From Planctomycetota bacterium (GTDB lineage: Bacteria > Planctomycetota > Planctomycetia > Planctomycetales > Planctomycetaceae), in assembly GCA_018242525.1 (NCBI GenBank), contig JAFEBS010000017.1:161106-225105 (forward strand): a stretch of DNA of 64,000 nt, in the 5' to 3' direction. The notes below the pieces were generated by a model, which saw only the letters and a list, made by a program, of their open reading frames with translations, did no database searches and was not told the origin of the DNA. This document shows, piece after piece, positions 9,865-20,615 of the stretch. Every line of letters begins with the position of its first letter. Position 1 is the first letter of the stretch. The translations under genes and the position numbers were made by a program.

Positions 9865-10266
9865 TCATCGCTGACGGGACTGCTGTTCCAATTCATCCAA
9901 CATGCGCCGAACCGTGTTCAATTCGTCCGGGCTGGCCGGACGTGCGGACAGTGCCTGCAAGACGAGGCTCAACGCCGACCCGTCGTAGACTTTGTCGATC
10001 AGGTCACCCAGCATCCTGCGTTGAGTCACCTTCTGGCTGGTGGCTGCCCGAAAGACCTGTGGACTGACTGATCCATCCCGCTTGACCAGACCCTTGTCGA
10101 GCATTACCGACAACATCTTGACAGTCGTGGAGTAGTTCGTCTGCTTGGCCTCGACCGTCGCCAGCCCGTTATGCACCTCGCGAGCGGTCGAACCACCGCT
10201 TTGCCACAGGATCCTCAAGATCTGCAATTCGACCTCGGTCGGTTGCAACGACGCCTGCCTTGCCAT
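9865..10266 (-). CDS. BlaI/MecI/CopY-family repressor
   Basis: 133 residues from an ATG at 10266 with a strong GGAGGGG site just upstream; longer in-frame starts run through the promoter and are rejected. The N-terminal winged helix includes LQPTEVELQILRILWQSGGS and the recognition helix region TNYSTTVKMLSVMLDKGLV. The C-terminal half (about residues 80-133) is the dimerisation helix. BlaI-type proteins are dimeric repressors that are inactivated when a partner M56 protease senses a signal. The M56 gene is next on the same strand, 69 bases away. An inverted repeat inside its own promoter (10322-10349) suggests autorepression. Confidence 0.93.
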   Translation of the reverse strand: MARQASLQPTEVELQILRILWQSGGSTAREVHNGLATVEAKQTNYSTTVKMLSVMLDKGLVKRDGSVSPQVFRAATSQKVTQRRMLGDLIDKVYDGSALSLVLQALSARPASPDELNTVRRMLDELEQQSRQR

Positions 10267-10321
10267 CTTCCCCTCCTGGCCTGATTCCCGCTGCGGAAGC
10301 GAACGAATTCGCCATGGGCAC

Positions 10322-10349
10322 AGTGTAGCGAAGAAATTCGCTTCGTCAA
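10322..10349 (-). promoter_or_regulatory. blaI promoter with operator-like inverted repeat
   Basis: Read on the minus strand, TTGACG (10349-10344) and TACACT (10327-10322) are separated by 16 bases, matching a sigma70 promoter in 5 of 6 and 4 of 6 positions. The spacer contains the inverted repeat GCGAA-GAAA-TTCGC (10328-10341). The -10 ends 55 bases before the blaI ATG. A repressor bound to this repeat would block RNA polymerase, so it is a good candidate for the BlaI operator, although it differs from the TACA/TGTA operator of Staphylococcus. Confidence 0.6.
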
Positions 10350-10447
10350 CGGCTTTTTTGAGGGGACGGAATCCATGGCTTCCGGATTCAGGTTTAAACC
10401 TGCCGGGATGACCGTGATCGAAGCGGCCCGGTGGCAACACGGCCGAC

Positions 10448-13012
<2,565 letters not shown>

Positions 13013-13085
13013 GGAGGCAGGGTCGCGAGGTCGGTATTGAAAACAGCACAATACCAGATATCTGACCACAAAAGGCAGGTTTTGT

Positions 13086-13118
13086 AAAAAGAAGAACTCT
13101 GGCGAAAGGCCAGAGTTC
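13086..13118 (-). terminator. Rho-independent terminator of the STAS gene
   Basis: A perfect 10-bp stem (GAACTCTGGC, 13094-13103, with GCCAGAGTTC, 13109-13118) closes a 5-base loop. On the minus strand it is followed by TTCTTTTT (13093-13086). It sits 27 bases after the STAS stop and separates that gene from the U32 gene. Confidence 0.85.
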
Positions 13119-13144
13119 CAGGGTGGCGATGACTGTGTCAATGT

Positions 13145-13468
13145 TCAGACATCGACTTCATGCAATTCAAACAACGCATCGAGCTTTGTGATTTCCAGGA
13201 CTTCGCGCACATCCTGTGACGGATTGTACAAGTAAACGTTGATGCCCTGGCGACGGAACGAACAAAGCAGACCCAGCATTCCGCTGGGAACCAGCCTGAC
13301 GCCGGTCAGATCGAACGCCAGCGATTTGCACCCGTTTTCCTGAATCAATTGGTTCAATTCTTTACGGCACTCGGCCATGCTCAGCCGGTCCAGCAGTTCG
13401 CGTCCGCCGAACCCAATCACGGTCAGTTCGCCGACTTCGTACACTTCCAATGGACTCATCATTACCAT
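13145..13468 (-). CDS. STAS-domain protein (anti-sigma factor antagonist type)
   Basis: 107 residues from an ATG at 13468, chosen because AAGGAG lies 8 bases upstream. The whole protein is one STAS domain, with the core FDLTGVRLVPSGMLGLLCSF near residues 55-75. SpoIIAA-type antagonists are switched by serine phosphorylation inside the equivalent DLSGVxxxDSSGLG loop. Here the loop reads VPSGMLG, so the acidic residue is proline and the phosphorylated serine may be replaced by glycine (alignment by eye). It could be an unregulated antagonist or a scaffold. It is a single-gene unit ended by the terminator at 13086, with no kinase or sigma gene adjacent. Confidence 0.85.
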   Translation of the reverse strand: MVMMSPLEVYEVGELTVIGFGGRELLDRLSMAECRKELNQLIQENGCKSLAFDLTGVRLVPSGMLGLLCSFRRQGINVYLYNPSQDVREVLEITKLDALFELHEVDV

Positions 13469-13986
13469 GCGATGGACTCCTTCGTGAATCACGCCACGTT
13501 TGTCGATCCGGCCGTCATGAAAAAATGCTGGGGCCGTTCCAGCAACAAATGGCGAGGGCGCGGTCAGTCTGGTGAAGAAAAACGAGAATCAATAATTGAT
13601 CCGCAACGCCGCCAGAGGAGTCTGTGCAAGGATTGTTCCCGAATCCGAGACGGGAACGGCGTGATTCCGTAACCAATGACTCTGACGATGATTAAGGCGA
13701 TCAGCGACGGCACCATCCGGTGACAAACCACTGTTGACGCTGCTGCGGAATTGGACAACGAGGCAGATTGGTGTTGCAACCGGGTGGGTGATTGGCCGAT
13801 GTGAGCGACAATTCGGACGCGGACCTGCGCGTACGAGCCGACGAGGTGGGAGACCTTCGGAAGGGCACGAGACGGCGCGAGAACTTGCGGCTCTAGCCGA
13901 CGACGAGGAAGTGGCGAGGAGACCTTCGGTCAGGCGTTCCGGCGGGGTCGGGAGACCCGCGCCGAGCATTGGGGCCATCAGCCGCG
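13469..13986. other. Gene-free stretch with repeat-like GC-rich block
   Basis: About 520 bases with no supportable gene. The part near 13469-13560 should hold the STAS promoter. From about 13830 to 13970 there is a block with two copies of GGAGACCTTCGG (13849-13860 and 13918-13929), each preceded by GCCGACGA-type sequence, and then GGGTCGGGAGACCC. Frames through this block encode arginine/serine/proline-rich peptides typical of non-coding intergenic repeats. Confidence 0.55.
13838..13965. repeat. Degenerate intergenic repeat block (GGAGACCTTCGG)
   Basis: Two near-direct copies of GGAGACCTTCGG lie 69 bases apart, followed by the small inverted repeat GGGTC-GGGA-GACCC near 13948-13961. The sequence resembles GC-rich intergenic repeats that I recall as recurring in planctomycete genomes; only this one locus is visible here. 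Confidence 0.4.
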
Positions 13987-15363
13987 TTAGCGGATTCGTG
14001 CCTTGAAGCTCACGACGCCGCCGGTCTTGGGAGGCAGTGGGTTGTTCAGTTCCCAGATCAGGACCAGGCTGCCTTCGCCGTTGTCCTGGACCACCAGGCG
14101 ACCGTCGCGATCCGATGTGGCACTGTCTTCGACATAGGCCAGGCGAGGGGTCAGATTGTCGACGATCCGGACATGATGGACCGTGTTCGGACCCATGTTG
14201 TCATAGCGAATGGTGAATTCGATCTCTTCACCCGGTTTGCCGGTCTGTTTGTCAGCCAGTTTCACCACGCGCAGGTCGCCCGGTTGATCGGACTTCTTGT
14301 CATCGATGCCAACAATGGTCGCGGTATGCGCTTCATACTCGCCGGTCATCGCCGTTTCGGTCTTGGCAGCGATGATCGGGCTTTCTTCACGCGTCCAGAT
14401 CAGCGAAGCCTGAATCCCGAAGTTCAGCCTGGCGGCGTCCTTGGTTTCGATCTTTCCAAACCGGACAAAGGCCAGATCCTGATAGACGTTCAACAGCTTT
14501 TCATGCACGACCAGCCGCTTGATCTGCGAGATGTCACCCTGGTACTGTTCGCTTTCCAGTCCGCTGGCTCGAGACCGGACCATGACACGACCGGACATTT
14601 CATTCTTGACGTGCAGCCTGGCTCCCAGACGCGTATGCATTTGATCGGTCCCGACGGCATGACCGACACGTGCGATTTCGTCCAGCGTCGTTCCTTCATG
14701 TGGGCGGCTGATCGTGCGAACGGTCGCCATTCGCGGCGCGTAAATGCAAACCCGATTCGTCGGACGAACGCGGTTCTTTCCGGTATGGTCCGTGAATTCG
14801 GCCACGGTGTCTTCGGTATCCAGGCCGTTGCGGCTCGATCCGTCGTAATGCAGGGGAATGGCGCGATCTCCTCCGTCGCACAGGTATTCATCCGGGAACT
14901 TTTCCGCCAGGACGGTCGTTTCGCAGGGACAACCAAGCATTCCCTGAGCCAGTGGATTGGGAGCAGGGGCCGCCCAGCGCGGATCGGGCGGGCATTGATT
15001 GATCGAAAATGGCGGGCACGGAGCACCAATCTGGGTGTGACTAACTTGCAGGATTCCACCGCGCGCCACCGGTTGCTGGGACACCGCCCAGGTGGAAGCA
15101 CTCGTCGGTCGTTTCTGCAGTCGCACCACTCCAGCCGCGGCTGGCTGTGATGGCTTATCGTCGAGGGAATCGGATTGACTGCGGAAGACAGCTTCTTGAT
15201 ACAGTGCCTGGACCGGGCCGGCTTCTGAAGTGGTGCTCGAAGACTTTGGAGACATCAAGCGCGACATCGAATGCGGACCCGCACAAGCGCAGCAGGACAA
15301 CGCCAGCAGCGCGATGCCGCCGCTCCGGGACATCTTCCACAGAACTCGTGCGGGATCGATCAT
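13987..15363 (-). CDS. DUF11-domain envelope protein
   Basis: 458 residues; the ATG at 15363 follows GGAG by 9 bases. The N-terminus has a signal sequence ending in a cysteine-rich stretch (LLALSCCACAG), which could be a lipobox. The C-terminal 110 residues form a DUF11-type Ig domain (KPGEEIEFTIRYDNMGPNT), the conserved repeat of large bacterial surface proteins. The middle contains a second beta-rich segment around residues 200-330. It is the downstream member of a same-strand cluster with the paralogues at 15452 and 16291 (gap 88 bases), so all three probably work together in the cell envelope. No enzymatic motif is visible. Confidence 0.75.
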   Translation of the reverse strand: MIDPARVLWKMSRSGGIALLALSCCACAGPHSMSRLMSPKSSSTTSEAGPVQALYQEAVFRSQSDSLDDKPSQPAAAGVVRLQKRPTSASTWAVSQQPVARGGILQVSHTQIGAPCPPFSINQCPPDPRWAAPAPNPLAQGMLGCPCETTVLAEKFPDEYLCDGGDRAIPLHYDGSSRNGLDTEDTVAEFTDHTGKNRVRPTNRVCIYAPRMATVRTISRPHEGTTLDEIARVGHAVGTDQMHTRLGARLHVKNEMSGRVMVRSRASGLESEQYQGDISQIKRLVVHEKLLNVYQDLAFVRFGKIETKDAARLNFGIQASLIWTREESPIIAAKTETAMTGEYEAHTATIVGIDDKKSDQPGDLRVVKLADKQTGKPGEEIEFTIRYDNMGPNTVHHVRIVDNLTPRLAYVEDSATSDRDGRLVVQDNGEGSLVLIWELNNPLPPKTGGVVSFKARIR

Positions 15364-15451
15364 CTCGAACTTCTCCAGGCAGATTACATGTTGTCAGAGC
15401 ACGAGCCCAGGATTTCATTCTCAGTTTTGTCCCAGGATCTCGCGGTCCGAA

Positions 15452-16195
15452 CTAGCGTGAATTCACCGCGTCAGGTCGTTGCTGAGCACTCGCTTGTGTC
15501 ACTTTCGCAGGCAGCCGGATCGGGCCACCGGGCCCGAAGAAGCTGGGTTCGGGCCGGTGCGGATCGGGCGTTCGCCCCCCCAACCGCACGATCGCCATGG
15601 GACGACCCAGGTCGTCCGCTTCAGCCAGCACATTGCGAGACGGCTCAATCGTGGTGATCCGTGGGGTGCGTTCCAGCAGTTCCGTGGGAACTCGATCCGG
15701 TTGCTCCAGGTAAATCACCTTGGTGATCAACCGGCCGTTGGCCGCCCATTCGAATTCTTCCGTGGTGAACTCAAAGTCGATCGGAAAGTCTTCTTCGCGT
15801 CCCTGTGGGGGATGCAGGCGGTCGATCAATTCGATCGACGGGAAGAACTCGACACCGGGAAAGTCTTCCATGCCGGTTACTTTCAGGCGGTACATGCGAC
15901 CGACCAGCAGGGCCGCCTGAGCGGGTGCCGCCAGTTCGACCGGGCGTTCGAGGGATTCGTAAAAGGTGACCTTGCCGTCTTGAGGCAGCGTCACTCGAAC
16001 CGGTTGCAGATAATTGGGGGCGACGCGGCCCGCGTTGATGGCCCATTGAGCCGCGGTCCCGGGAGGGGACATCTGGTTCAGCGGAAATTGGCGGCCACCC
16101 ACCGGGGGATACTGCTGAGCCTGGACCGGGGTTCCGGTGGCCAGCAGAACCGCCAGTAGCGAAAGTCCCGCGATGAATGAAGTCATCCTCACCAC
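15452..16195 (-). CDS. Secreted protein, paralogue of the 16291 gene
   Basis: 247 residues. The frame opens with a GTG at 16195 (AGGA 7 bases upstream); an ATG at 16186 is the alternative. A signal peptide (SLLAVLLATGTPVQA) precedes the mature part. Two blocks are shared with the neighbouring gene: MYRLKVTG...EE-F-ITKVIYL and EADDLGRPMAIVRLGG, matching YRLKIN...EEDIE-VTKVIYL and [16 protein letters not shown] there. The two genes therefore arose by duplication. No known domain is recognised; the pattern is that of a planctomycete-restricted envelope protein. Confidence 0.75.
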   Translation of the reverse strand: MVRMTSFIAGLSLLAVLLATGTPVQAQQYPPVGGRQFPLNQMSPPGTAAQWAINAGRVAPNYLQPVRVTLPQDGKVTFYESLERPVELAAPAQAALLVGRMYRLKVTGMEDFPGVEFFPSIELIDRLHPPQGREEDFPIDFEFTTEEFEWAANGRLITKVIYLEQPDRVPTELLERTPRITTIEPSRNVLAEADDLGRPMAIVRLGGRTPDPHRPEPSFFGPGGPIRLPAKVTQASAQQRPDAVNSR

Positions 16196-16290
16196 GATGC
16201 TGTCCTACTGAGAAGTGGTTCTATCGCGCTGGAAATCAGCCCGGCCGAAGTTTTCGACCGGGCTGGCGTTGGTCACGAGAACAGCTTGGA

Positions 16291-17520
16291 TCACTGCTGT
16301 TGCTGCGGAGGACAGTACTGGCCCTGACCTTGTTGTCCCTGAGCCCAGGCGGGCATCGACAGTTCGCCCGGTGAGTAGACGGGATGCTTTTCGGTGTACT
16401 GGATGTAGCTGACCGGAGGTGGCAGGCGGTAGCCTGGGTCATGCTTGACGTCGATCAACATGTCTTTCACACCGGCGGGGATTTCGTTCTTCGAGCGATT
16501 ACGGACCGTGTGTGATTGCAGGGTGGCAGGGCCACCGAGCGGCAGGTGCGGAGGACCATTCAGGCCAATCGGGGTTCCGGTGATGGGCATTCCCCAGGCA
16601 GCCATGTTCACTCCCGAGATTGGAGCACCGGGCATTCCCGAACCAGCAACCATCATCGCACCGGGGATCCCTGGGGTTCCCTGACCGGCGGGGCCAATTG
16701 GCAGCGGTGGCATGAACTGGTTTTGAGCCCCGTCAACCGAATACGCGACTTGATCGATGCCGCCCTGTTCCGTACCAGCCATGGGCTTGCCGGTCTGGCC
16801 CGGCATTTCCAGGTCCATGTTCCCCATTCGCAGGACAGCCATGATTGTTCCACGCTTGTCTGCTTCCTGGATCGGATCAACACCGGGGTCAAGTCGCGTT
16901 GAAACCAGGGTTTCCACGTTGGCAATCGCCAGTTCCTGGTATCGTGCATCCGGCAGGTAGATGACCTTCGTCACGAAGTTGTTGCTTTCGACCTGTTCGA
17001 TGTCTTCTTCGGTCAGTTGCAGCGGAACGCTGTTGTGCGTCAGGTACGCTTCAGTGTTTGGATGACCGGGATAAACCTGCAACGTGGGGTACAGCGTCAG
17101 AGAATCACGACCGGGAATGTTGTTGATCTTCAGGCGGTAGGTTCCCCCCTGGAAGAAGTTGTAACGGGCCGGAGCGACCAGTTGATTTTCCGCATAGCCG
17201 TTTGGAATCAACCAGCCGATTTGCATGCCATCCGGACCGACGAAGCGGATCTGAGTCGTGGAGGGAGCGGCCGGACGTTGAGGTGGAGCGCCGAACGGCA
17301 TTCCGCCGGGGCCCATTGGGGCACCCATTCCTGGTCCACCCATGCCACCCATCATGGGGAGCACGCCGGGACCTGGTCCGTCGACCATCGGCCCTGGTCG
17401 GCCCATCATGGCCGCGGGTGGAGCGTGGTACTCACCCTTGTTCAAATGTTGGTTGCCGTCCATGGCGCAGCCGACGCACACGACGACGACCGTGCCCAAA
17501 GCCAGAAAGTAGTACTTCAT
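16291..17520 (-). CDS. Putative lipoprotein with Gly/Pro/Met-rich segment
   Basis: 409 residues from an ATG at 17520, eight codons inside the longest frame. The start [18 protein letters not shown] looks like a lipoprotein signal with the lipid-bearing cysteine at residue 18. Residues about 35-85 are rich in Gly, Pro and Met ([20 protein letters not shown]). The middle (about 120-250) carries the block shared with the 15452 gene, including [11 protein letters not shown] and IMAVLRMGN. The C-terminus is Gln-rich. It is the first gene of the three-gene envelope cluster. Function unknown. Confidence 0.75.
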   Translation of the reverse strand: MKYYFLALGTVVVVCVGCAMDGNQHLNKGEYHAPPAAMMGRPGPMVDGPGPGVLPMMGGMGGPGMGAPMGPGGMPFGAPPQRPAAPSTTQIRFVGPDGMQIGWLIPNGYAENQLVAPARYNFFQGGTYRLKINNIPGRDSLTLYPTLQVYPGHPNTEAYLTHNSVPLQLTEEDIEQVESNNFVTKVIYLPDARYQELAIANVETLVSTRLDPGVDPIQEADKRGTIMAVLRMGNMDLEMPGQTGKPMAGTEQGGIDQVAYSVDGAQNQFMPPLPIGPAGQGTPGIPGAMMVAGSGMPGAPISGVNMAAWGMPITGTPIGLNGPPHLPLGGPATLQSHTVRNRSKNEIPAGVKDMLIDVKHDPGYRLPPPVSYIQYTEKHPVYSPGELSMPAWAQGQQGQGQYCPPQQQQ

Positions 17521-17864
17521 CACGACCCCTTCCGAAGTAGGCACTGCGACTCGCTGCCTGCTGAAACCTCCCGCGATCGCTCGCCGATGGTTCCCGCATC
17601 AAATCGAATCGGCTGTCCCTGCCGAATCCCGTTCACTGCACTTTTTCCCAGCGGTCAACGTGCCGCCATGGGTACTGTAAGTCTTGACCAAAACCACGCT
17701 GACCGGGTGAATCCGAGTTCAACCAGTTTCTCCGTCGACCTTGGCGTCGATTTCCCGCTAGAATGGGCGAGCGAGGTTCCCGAACTTCCGGGTTTTCCAA
17801 GCCAGCCGGTCCAAAATCGGGACTGGTCGTACTTCGGTCTGTTCTCTTTTCGGAAGGAATCGCC
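17521..17864. other. Divergent promoter region
   Basis: A 344-base gap between the leftward envelope cluster and the rightward LolA-like gene. It should contain both promoters. I see no clear -35/-10 pair. The ribosome site of the rightward gene is GGAAGGA at 17852-17858. The frame open across this interval toward 17865 reads like non-coding sequence. Confidence 0.5.
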
Positions 17865-18857
17865 TTGTATCTTTGGCAAATCCGGCATATTCCAAATTCT
17901 TGGCGTAATTTAATCTCTTTTTCCACCTTGCTGGGCTTATCGCTCATGTCGACCGGGGTGGCCGTTGTCTGGGTTTCGTCCGCCCAGGGACAGGGAGATT
18001 CTTCCCAGACCACCCCTCCCAAAACGCCGGGTACCAAAACTCCAGATCCCGCGAAAATCAAAGCTGCCACGGACTTTATGAAGCGAGTCCATGATGGACT
18101 GTACGATCGGTCGTCCATCCGTGCAGATATCGAGCAAACCGTGTCGATCGGGGCTCAGAAATTCCAGGTCACCGGCCAGTACGTCAATGCTGGCCAGCGA
18201 TTACGTTTGGAATACACAATTCAGCCAGACCAGGGAGTGTCCGGTTCACTGCTGGAAGTGAGCAATGGTAAGGAACTGTGGAGTCAGATGAAGGTCGGGG
18301 AGACAAAGCGCGTCACCCACCGTGATATTGAACAGATCAAGGCAGCCGTCACCAGCACCAAATCCGTCCCCGATGTCGTTTTGACGGCGGAACTTGGGCT
18401 CGGTGGACTGACCGCGCTGATGGCATCGCTCGAACGAACCATGGTATTTGACGCGATGAAAGAAGAGTCCGTTGACGAGGGTGGACGAACCATCGTCCAG
18501 GGACGCTGGAAGCCCGAAGTTGCCAAGCGCTGGCCAACCTCTAAAGATGGGCTGCTGCCGGTTTACGTCCCGGACATGGCAAGAATCTGGGTTGATACCA
18601 AGACGATGTTCCCCGTCCGAATCGTCTACATTAAACGCGCGATCGAAAAAGATAAGAAGGTCTACCGCCCGATGGTCAGTCTGCGATTCAGCAACGTGCA
18701 GTTCGATGCCCCGGTGAATGACCAGGAGTTCGAGTTTGTGAATACGGACAAGACCGTTCCCGAAGACATCACGCGGCAATTCCTGGACCGGATGAAGCAG
18801 AGCGCCGGTGAAGATGCCGCGAAACCAGGGACCGAGCTGACGACGCCGAAGAAATAG
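17865..18857 (+). CDS. LolA-like exported protein (DUF1571-type)
   Basis: 330 residues if translation starts at the TTG at 17865, which I prefer because GGAAGGA ends 6 bases upstream and the resulting N-terminus is a proper signal peptide (basic n-region, then SFSTLLGLSLMSTGVAVVWV, cleavage near SSAQG). The next ATG (17946) would cut the hydrophobic core. The mature part has a beta-rich pattern (RLRLEYTIQPDQ, GKELWSQMKVGETKRV, RIWVDTKTMFPVRIVYI) typical of LolA/LolB-like periplasmic proteins that carry lipid-linked cargo, and it resembles DUF1571. No catalytic residues are apparent. The ferrochelatase gene follows after 74 bases. Confidence 0.7.
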   Translation: MYLWQIRHIPNSWRNLISFSTLLGLSLMSTGVAVVWVSSAQGQGDSSQTTPPKTPGTKTPDPAKIKAATDFMKRVHDGLYDRSSIRADIEQTVSIGAQKFQVTGQYVNAGQRLRLEYTIQPDQGVSGSLLEVSNGKELWSQMKVGETKRVTHRDIEQIKAAVTSTKSVPDVVLTAELGLGGLTALMASLERTMVFDAMKEESVDEGGRTIVQGRWKPEVAKRWPTSKDGLLPVYVPDMARIWVDTKTMFPVRIVYIKRAIEKDKKVYRPMVSLRFSNVQFDAPVNDQEFEFVNTDKTVPEDITRQFLDRMKQSAGEDAAKPGTELTTPKK

Positions 18858-18931
18858 TGTCCGTTTGGTTGGGAATCCCTCGCTCAGGCGTCGGGCCAGC
18901 GTTTGCTATCAGCCGTGAGAGGACCTCCGCA

Positions 18932-19963
18932 GTGACTGAGCCGTATGATGCATTGTTGATAGTCTCGTTCGGTGGACCGGAAAAGCGTGAAGACGTGATT
19001 CCGTTTCTGGAAAACGTGCTGCGCGGCAAGCCGGTGCCGCGGGAACGACTGCTGGAAGTCGCCGAACACTACTATCACTTCGACGGTGTCAGCCCTATTA
19101 ATGGTCAGGTCCGTGAACTGATCGCCGTGCTGAAAGACGAACTCGCCCGATCCGGAATCGACCTGCCCATCTACTGGGGGAACCGCAATTGGGATCCGTT
19201 GCTGACGGACACTCTGCGGCAGATGGCTGAGAATGGCAGCAAGCGCGCGCTGGCGTTTTTTACGTCGGCGTACAGTTCCTATTCGGGTTGCCGCCAATAT
19301 CGCGAAAACGTGGCCGTGGCCCAGGCGGAAGTCGGGCCGACGGCTCCCAGCGTCGACAAGATTCGCGTCTTCTACAATCATCCTGACTTCGTGGCTGCAA
19401 ACGCCGACCGGGTGAAAGCCGCCCTCTTCAGTCTTCCGAACGGTGGACTCGAAGCCCAAATCGCATTTACGGCGCACAGCATTCCGCTCAGCATGTCCGA
19501 CAATTGCAAGTACGTGGATCAACTGACGGAAACGTGTCGTCTTGTGGCCGATGAGCTTCATCTCCCTGCGGACCGATGGAAGCTGGTTTATCAAAGTCGC
19601 AGCGGTCGCCCCACGGATCCGTGGCTGGAGCCAGATATTCTGGACCACATTCGGACGTTGCATGATGCCAAGGCATCGGCCCTCGTGATCGCTCCAATTG
19701 GATTTCTATCCGATCACATCGAAATCCTGTTCGATCTGGACGAACAAGCTCGTGAACTGTGTGACGAACTTGGGCTGCCGATGGCACGGGCGGGAACGGT
19801 GGGGACTCACCCCCGATTCGTGGCGATGATTCGCGAACTGATTCAAGAGCGGTTGGGACAGGTTTCCGAACGTCGCGCCCTGGGATCTCGCGGTCCCAGC
19901 CATGACATCTGTCCGGTGGATTGTTGTCTCTATACCGTCCCCGCCGGCCGTCCGACGCGATAA
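18932..19963 (+). CDS. hemH: Ferrochelatase
   Basis: 343 residues from a GTG at 18932 with GAGAGG upstream; a longer GTG start at 18857 would overlap the previous stop. It inserts ferrous iron into a porphyrin in the last steps of haem synthesis. The catalytic histidine is His182 (AHSIPLSMS) and the conserved glutamate is Glu264 in GFLSDHIEIL, close to the Bacillus positions His183/Glu264. Cys120 lies in YSSYSGCRQYREN, and the C-terminus has Cys327, Cys331 and Cys332 (CPVDCC). That set resembles the ligands of [2Fe-2S] ferrochelatases of actinobacteria and some proteobacteria. Whether it uses protoporphyrin or coproporphyrin cannot be decided here. It is convergent with rpsG. Confidence 0.93.
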   Translation: MTEPYDALLIVSFGGPEKREDVIPFLENVLRGKPVPRERLLEVAEHYYHFDGVSPINGQVRELIAVLKDELARSGIDLPIYWGNRNWDPLLTDTLRQMAENGSKRALAFFTSAYSSYSGCRQYRENVAVAQAEVGPTAPSVDKIRVFYNHPDFVAANADRVKAALFSLPNGGLEAQIAFTAHSIPLSMSDNCKYVDQLTETCRLVADELHLPADRWKLVYQSRSGRPTDPWLEPDILDHIRTLHDAKASALVIAPIGFLSDHIEILFDLDEQARELCDELGLPMARAGTVGTHPRFVAMIRELIQERLGQVSERRALGSRGPSHDICPVDCCLYTVPAGRPTR

Positions 19964-19990
19964 GAGAGCCCCGCTCCGGTCGATGCGTCA

Positions 19991-20026
19991 AAATAAAAAA
20001 AGCCTCCAGACACAAATCCGGAAGCT
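19991..20026 (-). terminator. Rho-independent terminator of rpsL-rpsG
   Basis: On the minus strand AGCTTCCGGA pairs with TCTGGAGGCT (10 bp, two G-T pairs) around the 6-base loop TTTGTG, followed by TTTTTTATTT (20000-19991). It starts 36 bases after the rpsG stop and lies in the gap between convergent genes. Confidence 0.9.
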
Positions 20027-20062
20027 CTTTGGATTTCGCAACACCGCTCGATCAGGCGGACG

Positions 20063-20536
20063 TTACCAGGCGAAGTGAGCAAATGCCTTGTTGGCATCGG
20101 CCATGCGGTGGACGTTTTCGCGCTTGGTGATTGCAGCACCCTCACGACGGAAGGCAGCCATCAGTTCGTCGGCCAGGCGACGATCAATCGGGCGACCCTT
20201 CTTGTCGCGACAGGCTTCCAGCAGCCAGCGAATCGCCAGGGTCTGCTGTCGCTTGGAATTCACCGGGGTCGGAACCTGATAGTTCGCACCACCGACACGC
20301 TTGGATCGAACTTCGATCGAAGGGCGGCAGTTTTCGACGGCCGTGATGAAGACTTCGATCGGCGGTCGCTCTGGGAACTTCTCGGCAATCATGTCCATTG
20401 CGGAATAGAACGCCGACTGAGCGATGCTCTTCTTGCCGTCTTTCATCAGGCAATTGATAAACTTCGAAGCCAATTTCGAACCGTACCGGGCATCCGGCAT
20501 CAACTGCGAACGGCTGGCTGTGAAACGATCAGCCAT
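20063..20536 (-). CDS. rpsG: 30S ribosomal protein S7
   Basis: 157 residues, the normal bacterial length, from an ATG at 20536 with GGAGGGG 5 bases upstream. Conserved S7 blocks are present: [45 protein letters not shown] and a C-terminal [14 protein letters not shown]7 nucleates assembly of the 3' major domain of 16S rRNA. It follows rpsL by 79 bases on the same strand. The usual next genes fusA and tuf are absent: a terminator and the convergent ferrochelatase follow instead. Confidence 0.97.
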   Translation of the reverse strand: MADRFTASRSQLMPDARYGSKLASKFINCLMKDGKKSIAQSAFYSAMDMIAEKFPERPPIEVFITAVENCRPSIEVRSKRVGGANYQVPTPVNSKRQQTLAIRWLLEACRDKKGRPIDRRLADELMAAFRREGAAITKRENVHRMADANKAFAHFAW

Positions 20537-20615
20537 GAAAACCCCTCCAAAAAATCCAACTCTGTATTCAAGCAACGGCAGCGAATTGCACTGGAAGCCA
20601 CAACGGGCGGCCAAA

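Noticed and set aside
13589..13978. 129-codon leftward frame upstream of the STAS gene
   Set aside because: Composition rich in Arg, Ser and Pro, no ribosome site, and it runs through the GGAGACCTTCGG repeat block; judged non-coding.
13969..15150. 393-codon rightward frame opposite the DUF11 gene
   Set aside because: Shadow of the antisense gene at 13987, which has a signal peptide, a ribosome site and a recognisable domain.
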